Assembly (NCBI RefSeq): GCF_963662255.1
Contig: NW_026912196.1
Location: 942,501-1,006,500, forward strand
Reading direction: 5' to 3'
DNA: 64,000 bases
DNA from: Cinclus cinclus
Lineage: Eukaryota; Chordata; Aves; Passeriformes; Cinclidae
Position numbers and translations under genes: made by a program. The number at the start of each line of letters is the position of its first letter. Position 1 is the first letter of the stretch. Shown piece after piece: positions 45,801-58,733 of this stretch. Below the pieces are notes generated by a model. That model was given only the letters and a program-made list of their open reading frames with translations. It ran no database searches and was not told where the DNA came from.

Positions 45801-47165
45801 AGTTCCCGTGTTTGGACAGACTCAGGGGCTGCCCCGGGGCGCGCGGGGCTCGGGCATGGGGCGTGTGGGGCGAGCGGCGAACGGACACGCGGACACGCGG
45901 ACAAACGGCCCCGGCGCTTCGGCAGCAGCGGCAGCAGCGGCAGCAGCAGCGGCAGCAGCAGCAGCAGCAGCGAGTCTACAAGCCCTCTTACTCTCTTTCT
46001 TGTTCATTCTATCCCTTCTCCCCGGGCTCCGTTCCCCAGACCCCCCCGTCGTCTCCCCCTCTCCCCCTGCCGGACCGGGCCATGCCCCCGGCCCGCCCCC
46101 GGCCTCGGGCGGGGCTGCCCCGTCACCTGCCCCGTCCGTCCCACCCCGGGCTCGCCTCTGCCCGGCTCTGGCTTTCGTGGCTGTGGCGGTGCTGGGCGGG
46201 CATCAGTGCCTGGGGCTGGGGCAGCATCGCTGCCCTTTGGCTTTGCCTGGCCGGAGCCCGAACCCGAGCCCGGCCCCGGCCCCGACCCCGAGCCCGGCCC
46301 CGATCCCCGCCCCTACCCTGGCTCCGGCCCCGCCTCCGGCCCCTGGCCCGGCTGCGGCCCCTGCCCCGGCCCCGGCCCCGGCCCCGGCTCCTCCAGGGGC
46401 CCGCTGAGGACACACGCGGCGCGGCCGCTCCCGCCGCCTCCGCTGCGGCTTCCCCGGCCCGAGCTCCGCCGCTCGGCAGCGCGGCCGCCGGCCCCGAGCC
46501 GCCAGGGCCCGGGGCGGGTGGGGATGCCCGGCCCGGGACGGTCGGGGGGCGGTCGGGGGCCGTGTGTGGCCCCGGGCCGAGCGCTGACGGCCGCGTGTCG
46601 CCCGCAGGGAAGGCGCAGGGGGCCTTGCAGGAGCGGTACCGGCTGGGTTCGCTGCTGGGCAGCGGCGGCTTCGGCAGCGTCTTCTCGGGGACCCGGCTCG
46701 CGGACGGCGCCCCGGTGAGTGGCGGGGCCGGCGGCGGGCGGAGGAGGAGGAGGAGGAGGAGGAGGAGGAAGAGGAAGAGATGGAGGGCGGAGGAGGAGGC
46801 CGGGGCGCGGCGGGCCGGGCGGCGATCTGAGCCCGCTGCTGCCCCTTGGTTCGCAGGTGGCCATCAAATGCGTGCGGCGGGATCGCATCCGCCATTGGGG
46901 CGAGCTGGTGAGTGAGCGGGGCCAGCGGCAGAAGCCGGGGCGTTGCGGGCGGCGGGGAGCCGGGGCCCGGCAGGCTGGGAGCCGCCGGGAGCCCTGCAAG
47001 GAGAGCGGGCGTGGGCTGAGCGGGGGATGCAGAGCATCCCGGGCTGGCTGAGGCGTTCCAGAGCCCTGGCACGGCCTCAGCCCCACTGACGGCATCGTGG
47101 TCCTCGCGCAGCCCAACGGCGCCCGTGCGCCCCTGGAGGTCGTGCTGCTGGACAAGGTGTCCACT
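45801..47165 (+). promoter_or_regulatory. CpG island of PIM copy 2
   Basis: Direct copy of the island at 14900-16260, with two extra 6-bp units in the C-rich array (about 46256-46390) and a GGA array 6 bp shorter in intron 2. Confidence 0.7.
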
Positions 47166-48569
47166 GGGTTCCGTGGAGTAATTCAGCTCCTGGAGTGGTT
47201 TGAGCTGCCCAGCTGCGTCTTGTTGGTGCTGGAGCGTCCCGAGCCATGTCAGGACCTCTTGGATTTCATCGTGGCTCGGGGCTCCCTGCCGGAGGAGGAG
47301 GCGCGGGGGCTGTTCCGCCAGGTGCTGGAGGCCGTGCGGCACTGCAGCAGCTGTGGGGTCCTGCACCGCGACATCAAACCTAGCAACATCCTCATCGACC
47401 TGGCCACCGGACAGGCCAAACTGATTGACTTTGGCTGTGGCACCTTCCTCCAGGACACACTCTACACCCAGTTTGCAGGTGAGCCCAGCCTGGGGGATGC
47501 CCCTGGGCATCTCATGGCCCAGCCTGACTGTGGCACCCCGCTTGGATTCCCCGCTTTGCTGCAGGTCATGGGATTGCTTCTCCTGCACCAAAAGTTGCTT
47601 TTGAGTGGGGATCAGAGGGGAGCCAGCTCCCAGCCCTGCCAACGGCATTCACCACCCACTCAGCCGTGGCTGGAGCTGGGGCAGCCAGCCCGACACAAAC
47701 CCCCTGGGGGGAGCAAGAGAGGGGGCTCAGACCCGTGCACGGCTCCGTTTGGTGTGCAGGCGAGGAAGGGCTTGGACTGCTTTGCTGCCCCTGTTTGCCT
47801 TGGCTTGTTAATGTTTATTGGGGGCAATGCAAGCAGAGAGGAGAGTGGGTTTTTCCCACCCCTGGGTGGGTTTTTCTTCTGGGTGTCATGGTTGGGCCTT
47901 CCCAGGGCTTCTGCTGCCCTCTCCCAACACCAGTGGTTTCTTTTCCGTCCCTCCTTTTTGTACGCCGGAGTCAGGTGTTGGTGACGAGGCAGCAGGTCAC
48001 TCCTGTGCCACTGGTGCGGTCCCCCCAATCCCAGGGATGCTGGGGTGAGGCGCTGGGAGCAGCAGCATCCCCGTGATGAGCTCCATCTGTATTCCATAGG
48101 GACACGGTCCTACAGCCCCCCAGAGTGGACCCACCTGAAATGCTACCACGGCGAGGCAGCAACGGTCTGGTCCCTGGGTATCCTGCTGTACCAGATGGTC
48201 TGCGGGAAGCACCCGTTCAAGAAGGGCCGGGACATCGTCTGGGGCCAGCTCATGTTCCCACGAGGGCTCTCTCAAGGTGAATCCTCATCTCTGGGATGTG
48301 GCACATGTCCTGCTCTCCTGCTCTCCTCCAAAACAGGGAATTGACTGCAAAGCTCAGGCCCAGCTCTGAGCAGATCCAGCAGAGCCTGGGCACGGGAACA
48401 GTGGGGCAAAGTGAACAGGATCCTCCTCCAGCTGACCGGTGATTTGTGGTTTCTCTCCCCAGAGTGCCAAGATGTTATCAGATGGTGTTTATGCATGCAC
48501 TCCATGGACAGGCCATCTTTGGAAGATCTCTTCTATGACCCCTGGCTGCAGGGTGTTCACCTGCCCTAG
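46082..48569 (+). CDS. PIM1L: PIM1-like serine/threonine kinase, copy 2 (six exons)
   Basis: Near-identical paralogue of the gene at 15181-17662, in the same orientation, in the loop of palindrome 2. Supported exons: 2, 46608-46714; 3, 46857-46907; 4, 47112-47478; 5, 48100-48276; 6, 48463-48569 (TAG). All splice sites and frames are preserved and every catalytic motif is identical. The only kinase-exon change noticed is a silent one in exon 5 (CCA to CCG in KHPF). With the same tentative first exon (46082-46517) the product is 414 residues, four longer than copy 1 through two in-frame 6-bp repeat units in the Arg/Pro-rich tract. Identity this high across a 31-kb-spaced pair implies recent duplication or continuing gene conversion. 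Exon 1 is uncertain, as for copy 1. Confidence 0.85.
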
Positions 48570-48837
48570 AAGATGGGAGAGATTCACAGGCACCGTTTGA
48601 TCCGGGAGCCTGGATCAAACAGCTCCACACGTGTCTTGGTGATAAGAAGCAAAGAAACACAGACTTTTTTCTCCTGCCTGTACCATGGAGCAGGGGTCAT
48701 CAGATGGGAACGTCCGTTCTGGAGCTGGGCTGGTCTTGCAAGCACTGGCGGCCACCATGCATCCTGGTTTTACTTGTCCTGCTTCAGTGATGGCTGAGTC
48801 CCTGGGCAGAACACTGACAGCCTGGTCTGGCCCCCAG
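48570..48837. other. PIM copy 2 3' UTR / intergenic
   Basis: Direct copy of 17663-17930; nothing further recognised. Confidence 0.4.
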
Positions 48838-49798
48838 GGAAGGAGCAGCAGCCCCTGGAGAAGCTGTACCACGTGGAGCTGCTGCAAGGACAACCTCAAG
48901 GCTGACAGCCTCTTCCTCGACCTGGCCACTGGCAGCAGGAGATGATGGACTTTGATTCTGGCACCTTCTTCAAAGACACGCTCCACGCCCAGTGTGCAGG
49001 TGAGTCCACAGCTAGGGGGATGCTCCCAGATCTGGGCATGGCCTGGCCCCTGGCTGGCAACCAAAGGTTCCCCCTTTGCTGGAGTAGATGCAAGGAGTTC
49101 TTCAGTGGGCTGCCAAGGTGCTTTTTGGCTCTGGGCAGCTGCTGAGGGGCTGGATGTGCCATGGCTGGCTGCAGGCTGGGCACGTGTCCTGCCCTCGTGC
49201 TCTGCTCCCAGAGGCAGCAGTGACTGGGAGGTTTGTGCCCAGCTCTGGGCACAGGCAGCATGGCCTGGGCACTGCTCGTGGTTGGGACAAGGGGGACAGG
49301 AGCCTTCAGCTGAGGGGTGGTTTCTGGGTTCTCTCCTTGCAGCCGGGCTCTGCGGATGCTGAGGCAGCTCTGGGCCGTGCCAGGGCTCTGCTGGGCTCAG
49401 CCCTGGGCACGGCTGGGCCCGCTCTGCCCTCACAGGGCTCTGAGAGCTTTGCATCACACGAGCCCGTTCCCAGCACACCGCCTGAGCTTTCTGCTTTTGC
49501 AGGTGAGGGAGACTCTCCTGCAGGCCAAGAGATTGCAGTTAGGGACACACACCCAATTGGCAAGAACCCAAACTCTCCACGGTCCCAGCTGAATGCCTGG
49601 ATCTCCACAGGATGTTTTGTCTGTCTCCATTCCTTTTTGTCTGGAATTGTGCCGTAGCAATTGTGCAATTTCTTCCTCCTCTAGAAGTGCCACGAGTGGG
49701 CAAAACCTGGCGAGTGGGCCGTGTTCCTAAGGCAGTGCAGTCTGGAGCTGATGGATGGAGAGTTGCCCTTCTGCACTTCCAAACCAGAGCAAAAAGCT
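48838..49798 (+). pseudogene. Second, decayed PIM-like fragment, copy 2
   Basis: Same exon-2/exon-4 fusion as at 17931-18891: exon 4-like part ends at a donor at 48999|49000, and the possible exon 5-like part is at 49685-49798. The stop and the missing catalytic regions are shared with copy 1. Confidence 0.65.
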
Positions 49799-50290
49799 GT
49801 AAGTGGGTCTTTCCATCTTGAAGAAATCACTGACAATTTCAAAGGGAACAGCGCACCTCATTTGAAGGGTGAGAAGGAAGGGCATCTTCAAAAAGGATTT
49901 GGGGTTTGACAGAGTTTAGTTTCCCAGTCCTGCTTGGAGCTGGCAGGGCACAAAGCAATTTCCTCTTGCTTCAACCACAATTGAAAATAACAATATTGGA
50001 AATAAACCCCAACATCGTTTTAAATAGGCTGCTGAGGTCAGTAAGATGGATCCATACCATCAGCACGTTTCTAAAGTAAATAACTTAGTCCTTGTTTTAA
50101 AAAGATCGGTTGCCCCTTTATCCAAAGGTCTGGACTACTTTTCACTAACACGTTGTTTTGTTTGTATCTTTCACATGTTTTCTGTGGTTTTTTTTCCTTT
50201 TCTATGTTTTTTGTTTTTCCTAGAACAGAAATCCTCTCCTAAAACAGGAGTGTCCTTCGCTCCTGGTTCCCGTGTGGAGCAGCTCCTTCC
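49799..50290. other. P2 downstream flank
   Basis: Direct copy of 18892-19382; an aataaa at about 50002 could be a polyadenylation signal. No exon recognised. Confidence 0.4.
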
Positions 50291-53268
50291 CGCTGGCTGA
50301 GCTGCCCAGGCAGAGCCCAGCAGCTCCTGGCCCTGCAGGCCTGAGGCTTTTCCCATTGCTGGGCACGGACTGATGGAGCAGCACAGCTGAACACAGGGAC
50401 ACACAGAGGGACCAGGAGCAGCTGCCTTTGTCCACCTGGAGCTCCAAGGGCCAAACTCTCAGCAGACAGGGCTGGAAGAGACTTGCAGGCTCCCTGTTTG
50501 CTGTGCTGCCCCCCCTTGTGCCTGGCCCAGCTCTGTGGGGGCAGAGGGAGAAGAAGGGGCAGAGGGAGAAGAAGGGGCAGCTGCCTCCCAGCTCCCAACC
50601 CCCAGCCCAGGGACCCCTGTGTGTGCTTGGGGCACTGTCAGCACCCGCTGCTCCAGCCACCGCTTCTGCTGGCACTGACAGCAACAGCCAAATTGTGGCT
50701 GATCCCGAGGGAGCAGCAGCAGTGCCTGGATCTGATCCCTGACTCTGGGCAGGGCTGGAAAAAAACGACACCCACAGCAGCAGCAGCAGCAGCAGCAGCA
50801 GCACATGGACCTGACTTAGAGCACAGCCCCTGGCACTGTTCCCTGCGGTGTGCAGTGGTGTCACAGCAGCCTGGGGCACCTGGGAGCCCTCAGTGCCAGC
50901 AGGGACTGGAGATGGCAGCGCTGGCATCCTGGAGGTTGTGCAGGGAACAGAGGTGGGGACTCCCTCTCCATGGGGAGCTTCCAGGTGGAAAAGGCTGCTG
51001 TGAGCAGGCAGCTGCAAGGGCAGAGAAAGGAGGGGCTGGAGCCCTTGATGTGTGCCAGTGCCACAGTCCTGGGCAGCAGCCACCAAGCACAGGGGGAGCA
51101 GAGGGCACAGCGAGAGGGACAAAACCAGTCAAGGTCAGAGAGTGGGAAGAGCCAGAGCTGGGAGCAGGAACAGCTGCTTCCTTGCACCCTTGAAGAAAGC
51201 TCTTGGCTGCTTCAAAGCACTGAAGGGCCTGAAGGGTAGAGAGGAGGCCACAGCAAACAATGCTCCTGGTGCCACACCCTCCCCTCTCAGCGTCCCAGAA
51301 GGAATTGCATGAGCTGTATTCTTCTTCTCCCTGAGCCCTCTCGTTCAGCATGAGCAGCTTAGCAGCAGGAGCTAAAGGAGCTGGAGCCTTAGGCCACAAG
51401 GGCTGACCAAGAGGGGCCTTTTGGACTCAAGGAATGCTGCTAACATGGACCTAGCTGAATGCAGCAGATGGAATCCTGGAATTACAGAATCCTTCCAGTT
51501 GGGAAAGACCTCAGAGCTCATGCAGTCCTGCTGTTCACCCAGCACTGTCAAGCCCAGCAGTAAATCGCATGCCTGAAGTACCAAAGGCTGGACAAGAGGC
51601 CCTGACTGAGGGCTGAACACCAGGCCCTGAGCCAAAGGGGATCTCTGGATGAACCTTCCAACCAAATGTTATCTTTGTATCCACACATGACCAAACTATG
51701 CATGGACATGAGCGCTGTGATAGATGTATGCACTCATGAGTGAAAGGTGGATTGACCTTTGTTTATTTAGAAGCCGAACAAGGCCATGAAATCCAACATC
51801 TGGCCTTGTTTGGGGTGTGTTTGGTCAAAGCCAACTCCTTGGGTTCCTCCTTGAGCCCTGGCCAGGCTCTGGGTGTGAGCCAAGAGGAGAATGAAACCAC
51901 ATGTTGCTGCACTAGAAGTGCTGTCAGTTTGTTTCTTCAGCGCTGTCAGAGCTGGGCCCTCTCTCAGCGGGGCTGGAAGCCTCAGCTGTGGCTGGAGGCA
52001 CCTGCAGGAATTCCCAGTGTCCGGGAGTGGCTCTGCAGTCCTTGGCTGTGACAGCTTCCCCCAGCTGATGTGTGCATCTGGGTGATGGTAAAGTCTGGGG
52101 GGAACTGCTGATGGATCTTTCTTAATCACTGCGGGCACTTCTTGGGAGTGAGGACTGGGTGCATTGCTGAGCTTCTCCTTCTGTGATTCTTTGCTGCTTT
52201 GAACTTTAGAAAATTAAGCAATTCCTTCAGCTGGTGTCTGTGTCTTTGGTGCTGACCTTGCCCACTGGTAAAAGCAAAGTGGCGTAGTCTGGCTGGATCA
52301 CAACAAAATGTCACTTTTAAAATGTAAATGTAAGGAGTCCGTCCCGTTGGAAATTGCTGGATGCGAAGCCCTTCCCTAGAGTTGTGTGTCTCAGGAGTGG
52401 GCTGAGGTCAGAGCACCGTGGGAGCAGTGGAGCCGTGAGTTAAAAGAGGCTGAACCAGTGGGTGTCTTCAAATGCATCCCAAAATTGCATATGGAAAAAG
52501 GAAAAGAACTTGTGGGTTTGGGAGGATGAGGAGGGATTTTGTTAAGAGCATATTGGAAACAGCAGCAACAGAAGGAACAATTTGTGTTGGAACACTCCCA
52601 CATGGAGACACAGAAAAAGTTTTAATCTTGAGCTTGAATTTCATTGTGCTTGTGATATAATAATGTTACTGTGTTATATCTACATATGTGTACGCATATC
52701 TTACATGTCATGAAATAATATTTTTATTTTTATATAAATAATAATAATGATAATGTGAAATAATGCTGACAGTACTCGTGTGTTAGCTTTGGTTGCTCAG
52801 GGATGTAACACTGAATACCCTACAGAAAAGCTTTAACAAGGACATCAACGTCACGGCAAACTTTGTGAGACTGTTTATAATGAATACAGGAGGAAGGGAT
52901 GAAATTGGCTGCTTTCATGGGGTTTGCTGACCCTGTGATGTGGAATGTGTTTTTTGTTAGTGTGGAAAACACAGTGATTAAGACTGCTGGGTTTTTCATA
53001 CAGCAGGCTATCCACAAGCTGCGGCATTGGTTGGACAGATGAATGTTTGTTAAAAGAGCAGTTGAAAAAATGAGGAGCTGAGAAGCTGTCCCGATGGAGA
53101 AGCCAACTCCCAGATGTGCTCCCTACCCTTAGCAATGGGCCCACTGGGAAATGGAAAGGCCCTGGATGTGCATGGCTGCTCCCGGTTTGCAAATACAACC
53201 ATGGCCAGTGAGACTTGGACTTCCTGGGAAATTGTTCTGGGTGCCACGGCCCCTGACAGGGCCCCCCA

Positions 53269-53508
53269 GAGGCTGCAGGGCTGGACTGTGATGCATTGGA
53301 ATTAATTAGGATAAATCAGAAGCAAATGAGAGTTATCAATACGGAAAGAGGAGTTCAGATTCCTCCAGGACACTTTGTTTGGGGAACTGCTCACTGGAGC
53401 TTGGCCTTGCAAAGGGTTCACATCACGGGAAGAGGAATTGATGCAGATTGTCAAGGAGAAATCAAAGTAATCCTTTTCAGCAATAGTGAACAAGATTGGA
53501 TGATTTAG
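53269..53508 (+). pseudogene. Retroviral-type dUTPase remnant, copy in R2'
   Basis: Same motifs as at 22359-22598, with one changed residue (VHI for VHV after ALQR). Confidence 0.7.
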
Positions 53509-54839
53509 CCCTGTGGCACAGTAGCACCATTATTGATCTTCCAGCTTTCGAAACATCAGTGAAGGAAGGAGATCCAGCTCAAATCAGCACTGTTTGTGGA
53601 GATCAAGGCTTTGGATGCAGCAGTCCTAATAATGGAGCCAAAGTGTGGGTGGAGAGGCCAAGTGGCCCTCCCGAGCCAGCTGCAGGAACAGCTCTGGGGA
53701 AAGACAAGACTGTTGGAATGCTGGAACCTAGCAATATGTCCCTGCAGCCAAGTGCTCTATGTGAGAACAAGTGGATGTTTTGGGATATTGTTTTAGAGAT
53801 CGTGCCAGACCACATCTGCGTGTTTGCCCCAAGGGTCCCGTTTGGAAAATGCTCTGATCCACGGGGCTCCATGTGAAGGCTGATGTGACACTGAGGCACT
53901 TCCAGACGAATTCCAGCCAGGAGCCTGGGGGTCCCTCAGGGCCTGGGACCCGGCACCTCTCCAGCCAAAGGGGAAAGGACCCCAGCAAGCCTTGTTACCC
54001 ACAGACAGCGCGGGAAAGCTGAACAGCAAAGGTCCCTCGGGACATTATTCTGGAATTAAATGGGCACCAGCTGCATGGACAGTGGAATTACTGTTCCTAA
54101 CCCGGATGAGACTGAGGAAAAAGAATGAGTCACCTTGTCACTAAAGTAGTGCTTATGTCTGTAAGTTGTGTCTTGAGAGTCAGCCAGAATCTTTGTTTGC
54201 CAGAAACACCTGTAGAGTTTCATCAGGGATTAGTCCTGAAATTGTTCTGAAAGTGTAAAGATCTTAGTAGCCAAAATACTCTATGTAAGTAATTGCTGGG
54301 TATGTCCTCAACTAATGTTGGGAGGAATGGGGGTCCCTTGGAGGGCCCACCCTGTGGGGTGGCCAGAGCTCTGTCCATGGGCTCTGACTCCTAACAGAGT
54401 CAGTGCAGGGACAGTTAAAGAAAACTGTGCTGTGCAAAAAAGGAATACAATGATCAGCTTCACAGGGTTCACTAAGATTTCCCTTCAGTAGAAACTGAAC
54501 CCTGTTGGAGTTAGAGGCCCCAGTGTGAAAGGATTTCTGTGCTTTGCCATCACTCCCAATGTCCATAGAACTTGGGGTGCTGGAGCTGGTCAGGGTCAGT
54601 GTTAGAGCACTGCCAGCTGCAGGGCCACTGTGAAACTGCTGTGGCCCAAAGGCACGGGGGACACAAGAGGAGCACAGGGAGGAGCCCTGGATGCATCAGC
54701 AGCCCACAGTGGGAAATGGGAAATCAGACCTTTGGTACTGGGAATGGGACCTGCTGGATGTGCAGAGACAATGCCTGTAAAGGCTTCCCTCAATGTGTTT
54801 GGGTCCTGTTTTTCAGGCAGTGTTGATGCCTCCCTTGGG

Positions 54840-55255
54840 GGTACTTCAGCAACAAGCAGAAGGAAGAGTTTGGCCCGAGAGAACATTTCCCCCCACAGAG
54901 TGCCTTTGGTCTCAGAAAGCCAAAGACTCTGGTTCACCCTGTGCCCCATGAGCACTGCCTCGTCCTATGGAGTTCACATTAATGAGCTACATGGATTATT
55001 TGAAGAAGTAGAAAAGGATACTGTGCAAATATCCAGTAGCACATCCTGTGAGCTCCAACAAACACAAATGGGGCTCTACAGAACCTCATGGCCTTGGATC
55101 ATCTGCTTGCTGGGCAAGGAGGAGCCTGGGCTATGACAGGACAGGAATGTTGCACTTCTATCAGTGATGAGTCTGAAGTGCAGCCATCAGGAATCACCTC
55201 AATAGGAAGAGCAGTAGAAGAGTGGCAGAAAGAAGAAAATTCTTCTTGCTGAGAT
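54840..55255 (+). pseudogene. env: ERV-E env TM remnant, copy in R2'
   Basis: Direct copy of 23930-24345; ECC-motif frame begins at 55088. Confidence 0.6.
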
Positions 55256-56323
55256 TGCCTTCATGCCTGCCAAATTGGAGGCTGCTGTGAAATGCATTTG
55301 TGGCAGTCACTGCAAACATTGCAGTGTGAGCCCTTGGTGTGTAATGATTCCATGTTAGAGTTGTTGTGACACTTTGTGCTGGGAAATGGAGCACTGAGAC
55401 TTGTCTCAAGAGAGACACAGTCTCAAGAGAAAGTGGGGATTTGAGAAACAACAGAGAAGAGCAACTAATTAGGCATGTTTTAAAAGAGTTGCAAATTACA
55501 GCTCTGAGTAATGAACTGTTCTTCAATTAATGCTTAATTGAAGAACAAGAGGTGATGCCTTTGTGCCTCATACCTAAATCCAAGAATCCATTATTGAAGG
55601 AATTGTTATGGAGGTTGTAGTTCATGCCTTGGTCAAAGCACTGGTTGAAGTACCAAGGCCTGAACATCAGGCCCTGAGCCAAAGCTGACCTCTAGATGCA
55701 CCTTCCAAGCAAATGTTATATTTTTATCTGCTCATCATTGAGGCTTTTTTAGCAATACGATCTCTGTATCTGTGTATTGGTGAAAGAAGGATTTACCTTT
55801 CAGCATTTAGAAATCCAACAAGGTCCCATCTGGCCTTGTTTGGGGGTGTTTGGTCCAAGTGAACTCCCTTGGTTCCTCCTTGAGCCCTGGCCAGGCATTG
55901 GGAGGAACCAAACAGGAGACTTAAACCCATGTTCCTGCACTAGGAGTGCTGTCAGATTCTCTGTTCAACACCATCAGAGCTGGGCCCTCTCTCAGCGGGG
56001 CTGGAAGCCTCAGCTGTGGCTGGAGGCACCTGCAGGAATTCCCAGTGTCCGGGAGTGGCTCTGCAGTCCTTGGCTGTGACAGCTTCCCCCAGCTGATGTG
56101 TGCATCTGGGTGATGGTAAAGTCTGGGGGGAACTGCTGATGGATCTTTCTTAATCACTGCGGGCACTTCTTGGGAGTGATGTCTGGGTGCATTGCTGAGC
56201 TTCTCCTGTTGTGATTCTTTGCAGTTTTGCGTTATATAAATTACGCAATTCCTTCAGCTGGTGTCTGTGTCTTTGGTGCTGACCCTGGCCACTGGTGAAA
56301 CTGAGTCCCATCGTGCCTAGGAG

Positions 56324-56392
56324 TTACCTGGGAAGACAAACGCCACCACTGCAAATGTCCCCTGGTTTCTGCCTTCTTCCCCCCACTTTATA
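56324..56392 (-). promoter_or_regulatory. Candidate TATA promoter (arm R2')
   Basis: TATAAAG on the minus strand at 56386-56392, pointing toward PIM copy 2. Confidence 0.3.
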
Positions 56393-56644
56393 CGCTGAGC
56401 ATGATGTCCCATGGTCCGGGATCTCCCCCGGGTCAGTTGGGGTCACCTGTCCTGGCTGTGTCCCCTCCCAAGCTCCCCTGCACCCCCAGCCCCTCCCCAG
56501 CGTGGCTGGACGAGGGGCAGGAAAGGCCTTGGCTCTGTGCAAGCTCAGCAAGAGCAAAACCATCTGTGTGTGATGGAGCCTGTGCTCAGCACCCGACCCC
56601 AGCAGTGTCTCGGTGCCAGCGTCCGTGGCATCAGGCCCTACAAG

Positions 56645-57230
56645 GGGTTTCCATGGCAAGTGCCATGCCAGGTGACCCAGGTGTCCTGTCCCAGTGAGGC
56701 TTGCCATGGAAACAGTGCCCAGCTGACCTTTCTGTCTGGCTGAGCTGGCCTTTGGCCCTGGCCCTGGGGTTTGCTGCTGGTCCCGCTGCGCCTGCTCAGC
56801 CAGCGCGGCACAGGGCAGGTGGCCATGGCACAAGCCCCCAGCGAGGGATCCCCTCTGGCTCTGGGCAGTGACAGCAGCCCTGAGCAAGGGGCCCAGGGCA
56901 GGTTTCCATGACAAGCAGCCATCACAATGGCTCCAGGCGTTGGCTGCCGTGGCAGCAAACTGAGGAAGGGGTCTCTGTGGCTGTTGCCATGGCACCTGAC
57001 TGCATCAATGAGTGTCAGTGCAGCTGAAGCTGGACCAGCCCCGGCACCGCTTTGTCCTCAGGGTTGCCATGGCAGCTGAGGACCCAACAGGTCTGCATGC
57101 AAGTGCCCATGGAACCTGACTGCACAAATGGCTCCTTGGGGTGGTTTCCAAGGCAACTTGAACTGATGAGGGTTGCCCTGGCACCCAAACCCACTAGTGG
57201 GGGTCAGTGCAGTGTCCCTGGCAACAGTCC
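56645..57230 (-). promoter_or_regulatory. X-box-like cluster (arm R2')
   Basis: Direct copy of the cluster at 25735-26320, with the improved GTTGCCATGGCA site at about 57063 also seen in R2. Confidence 0.5.
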
Positions 57231-58733
57231 CTTGCAATGGCCCAGGGCACCTTGGGATGCTAATCCACCCTCACAGCTGGGCAGGGCAGCTCTGGAATGG
57301 TCTTGGTGCTGCCTGGGGCTTGGCACACACTTGAGGAGGGTGTCTGTTTTCAGTGGGGAACTTTTCGTTGTTTGGAGCAATCAAAACTGTTGTAGGTTGG
57401 TGGAGAAAAAAAAAAAAAAATAGGAAAACCCTTCTTAGGGTGTGTGCAGCCAGTTCTCCAAGCAAAGCAGGGGTGTCAGCTGAGTCAGGACAGACAGGAT
57501 GCGGTTGGGGAATGTGCAGCAAGGTTGTCCACACCCACCGGGTCAAACCTCAAGGCACAGCTTCTCTGAGCAGGCCAGACCTCCTTAGGAGAGACCCTGG
57601 AGCAATATCCATCACACAATGCTACAATCTCAGGGCCTGAGAGGAGACTGCAGAAACCTCTCCAGGAGTCCAAGTCAGAAAAAGAATGCAAAGGGTCTGG
57701 AGGCATTAATGGGTCCCACTGAGGTCCAGCTGCAGCACAGGCTGCTCATGGGTTCCTTGCAGGAGGGAATTGGAGGCCAGGATTGCACAAAATCCTCACA
57801 GAGACTCAGTGTGGGAAGGAAAATGCAAAGTACCTTAAAATACCTTGGTTATCTCAAAGCATTAATGAGGGCCCCCCAGTGTCCATACAGAGCAATCAAA
57901 GGACTCCTTAAAGTAGATAATTGCAGGTCAAGATTGCACAAACCTCTCCTGGAGTCGGTATCAAAAGGGAAACACCTAGTACTTGAAAAATCTGGAGTAC
58001 CCTGAAGCATTAATGAGCCCCACTGAGTGTTGGTAATGACTAAGAATCTCCAGGGACTCATTAGAGCAGATAATTGAAGACCAGGATTATAGGAAGCTCT
58101 GAGAGACTCCAAGGCAAGAGCAAAGGCCAAGGTCCTTTGAAAAACCTGCAGTCCCTGGAAGCATTCAGGAGCCCCCCAGGGCCATTCCTGACCAAGGCTC
58201 CCCAGGGACTGGTGCCAGCAGATCCCTGAGGCCACCGGGGTGTGGGGCAGGGGAGGATGCTGAGGGCAGGACAAGGGGGTGACAGTGCCCAGCCTTGCTG
58301 GGGCTGTGCCAGGAGGCCCCAGTGGCTCAGGACAAGGTGTCTCCTCCCAGCCCTTGGTGGCACAGACGCTGCTGTGCCCCAGGGCACCAAGACTTGGCTT
58401 CTCCTGGGCACTGCCAGCCCTGCCAGGGCCCTTGGCCATGTCCAGCACAGCTTGTCCTGCACTGTCCCACAGCTGCTGCTGTGCCCCTGCAGGCTGCACA
58501 CTCCCATCTCGCTGCCCCCCTGGCTCTGCCCTGCCACTGCCCACCCTGCCCTGACTTCTGCCCAGGCTGTCTCTGCAACCCCCAACCAATGGGCTGGGGA
58601 TGGGCAAGTGTTCCTTAGGGCACAGGGAGGGGACAGCTTGGCTGGGGTGACCCAAGGGCTCTCCCATTGCATGCGATGTCAAGGGCAGCAATACACTGAG
58701 GGCAAGGAAGGGCGTGAGATGGTCTCTGAATTT
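57231..58733 (-). repeat. A block (arm R2')
   Basis: Degenerate tandem repeat marks at 57703, 57859, 58007 and 58161. The GC-rich part is 58240-58690, where the 280-codon minus frame is again open. A-run at about 57405-57420. Confidence 0.8.

Larger units (their letters stand above)
51574..56295 (+). mobile_element. ERV-E provirus, copy in R2'
   Basis: 5' LTR 51574-52268, 3' LTR 55646-56295, hairpin at 55518-55546. The short (ATA)n at about 52735-52750 is interrupted by a G, as in R2 but unlike R1'. Confidence 0.8.
50291..58733 (-). repeat. Palindrome arm R2' (complete form, inverted)
   Basis: Right arm of palindrome 2, a direct copy of R1' (offset about 30910) and the reverse complement of R2. 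Contains D block (50291-51467, with (CAG)n at about 50775-50803), CR1 end (51468-51520), ERV-E (51574-56295), TATA element, X-box-like cluster and A block. Confidence 0.9.
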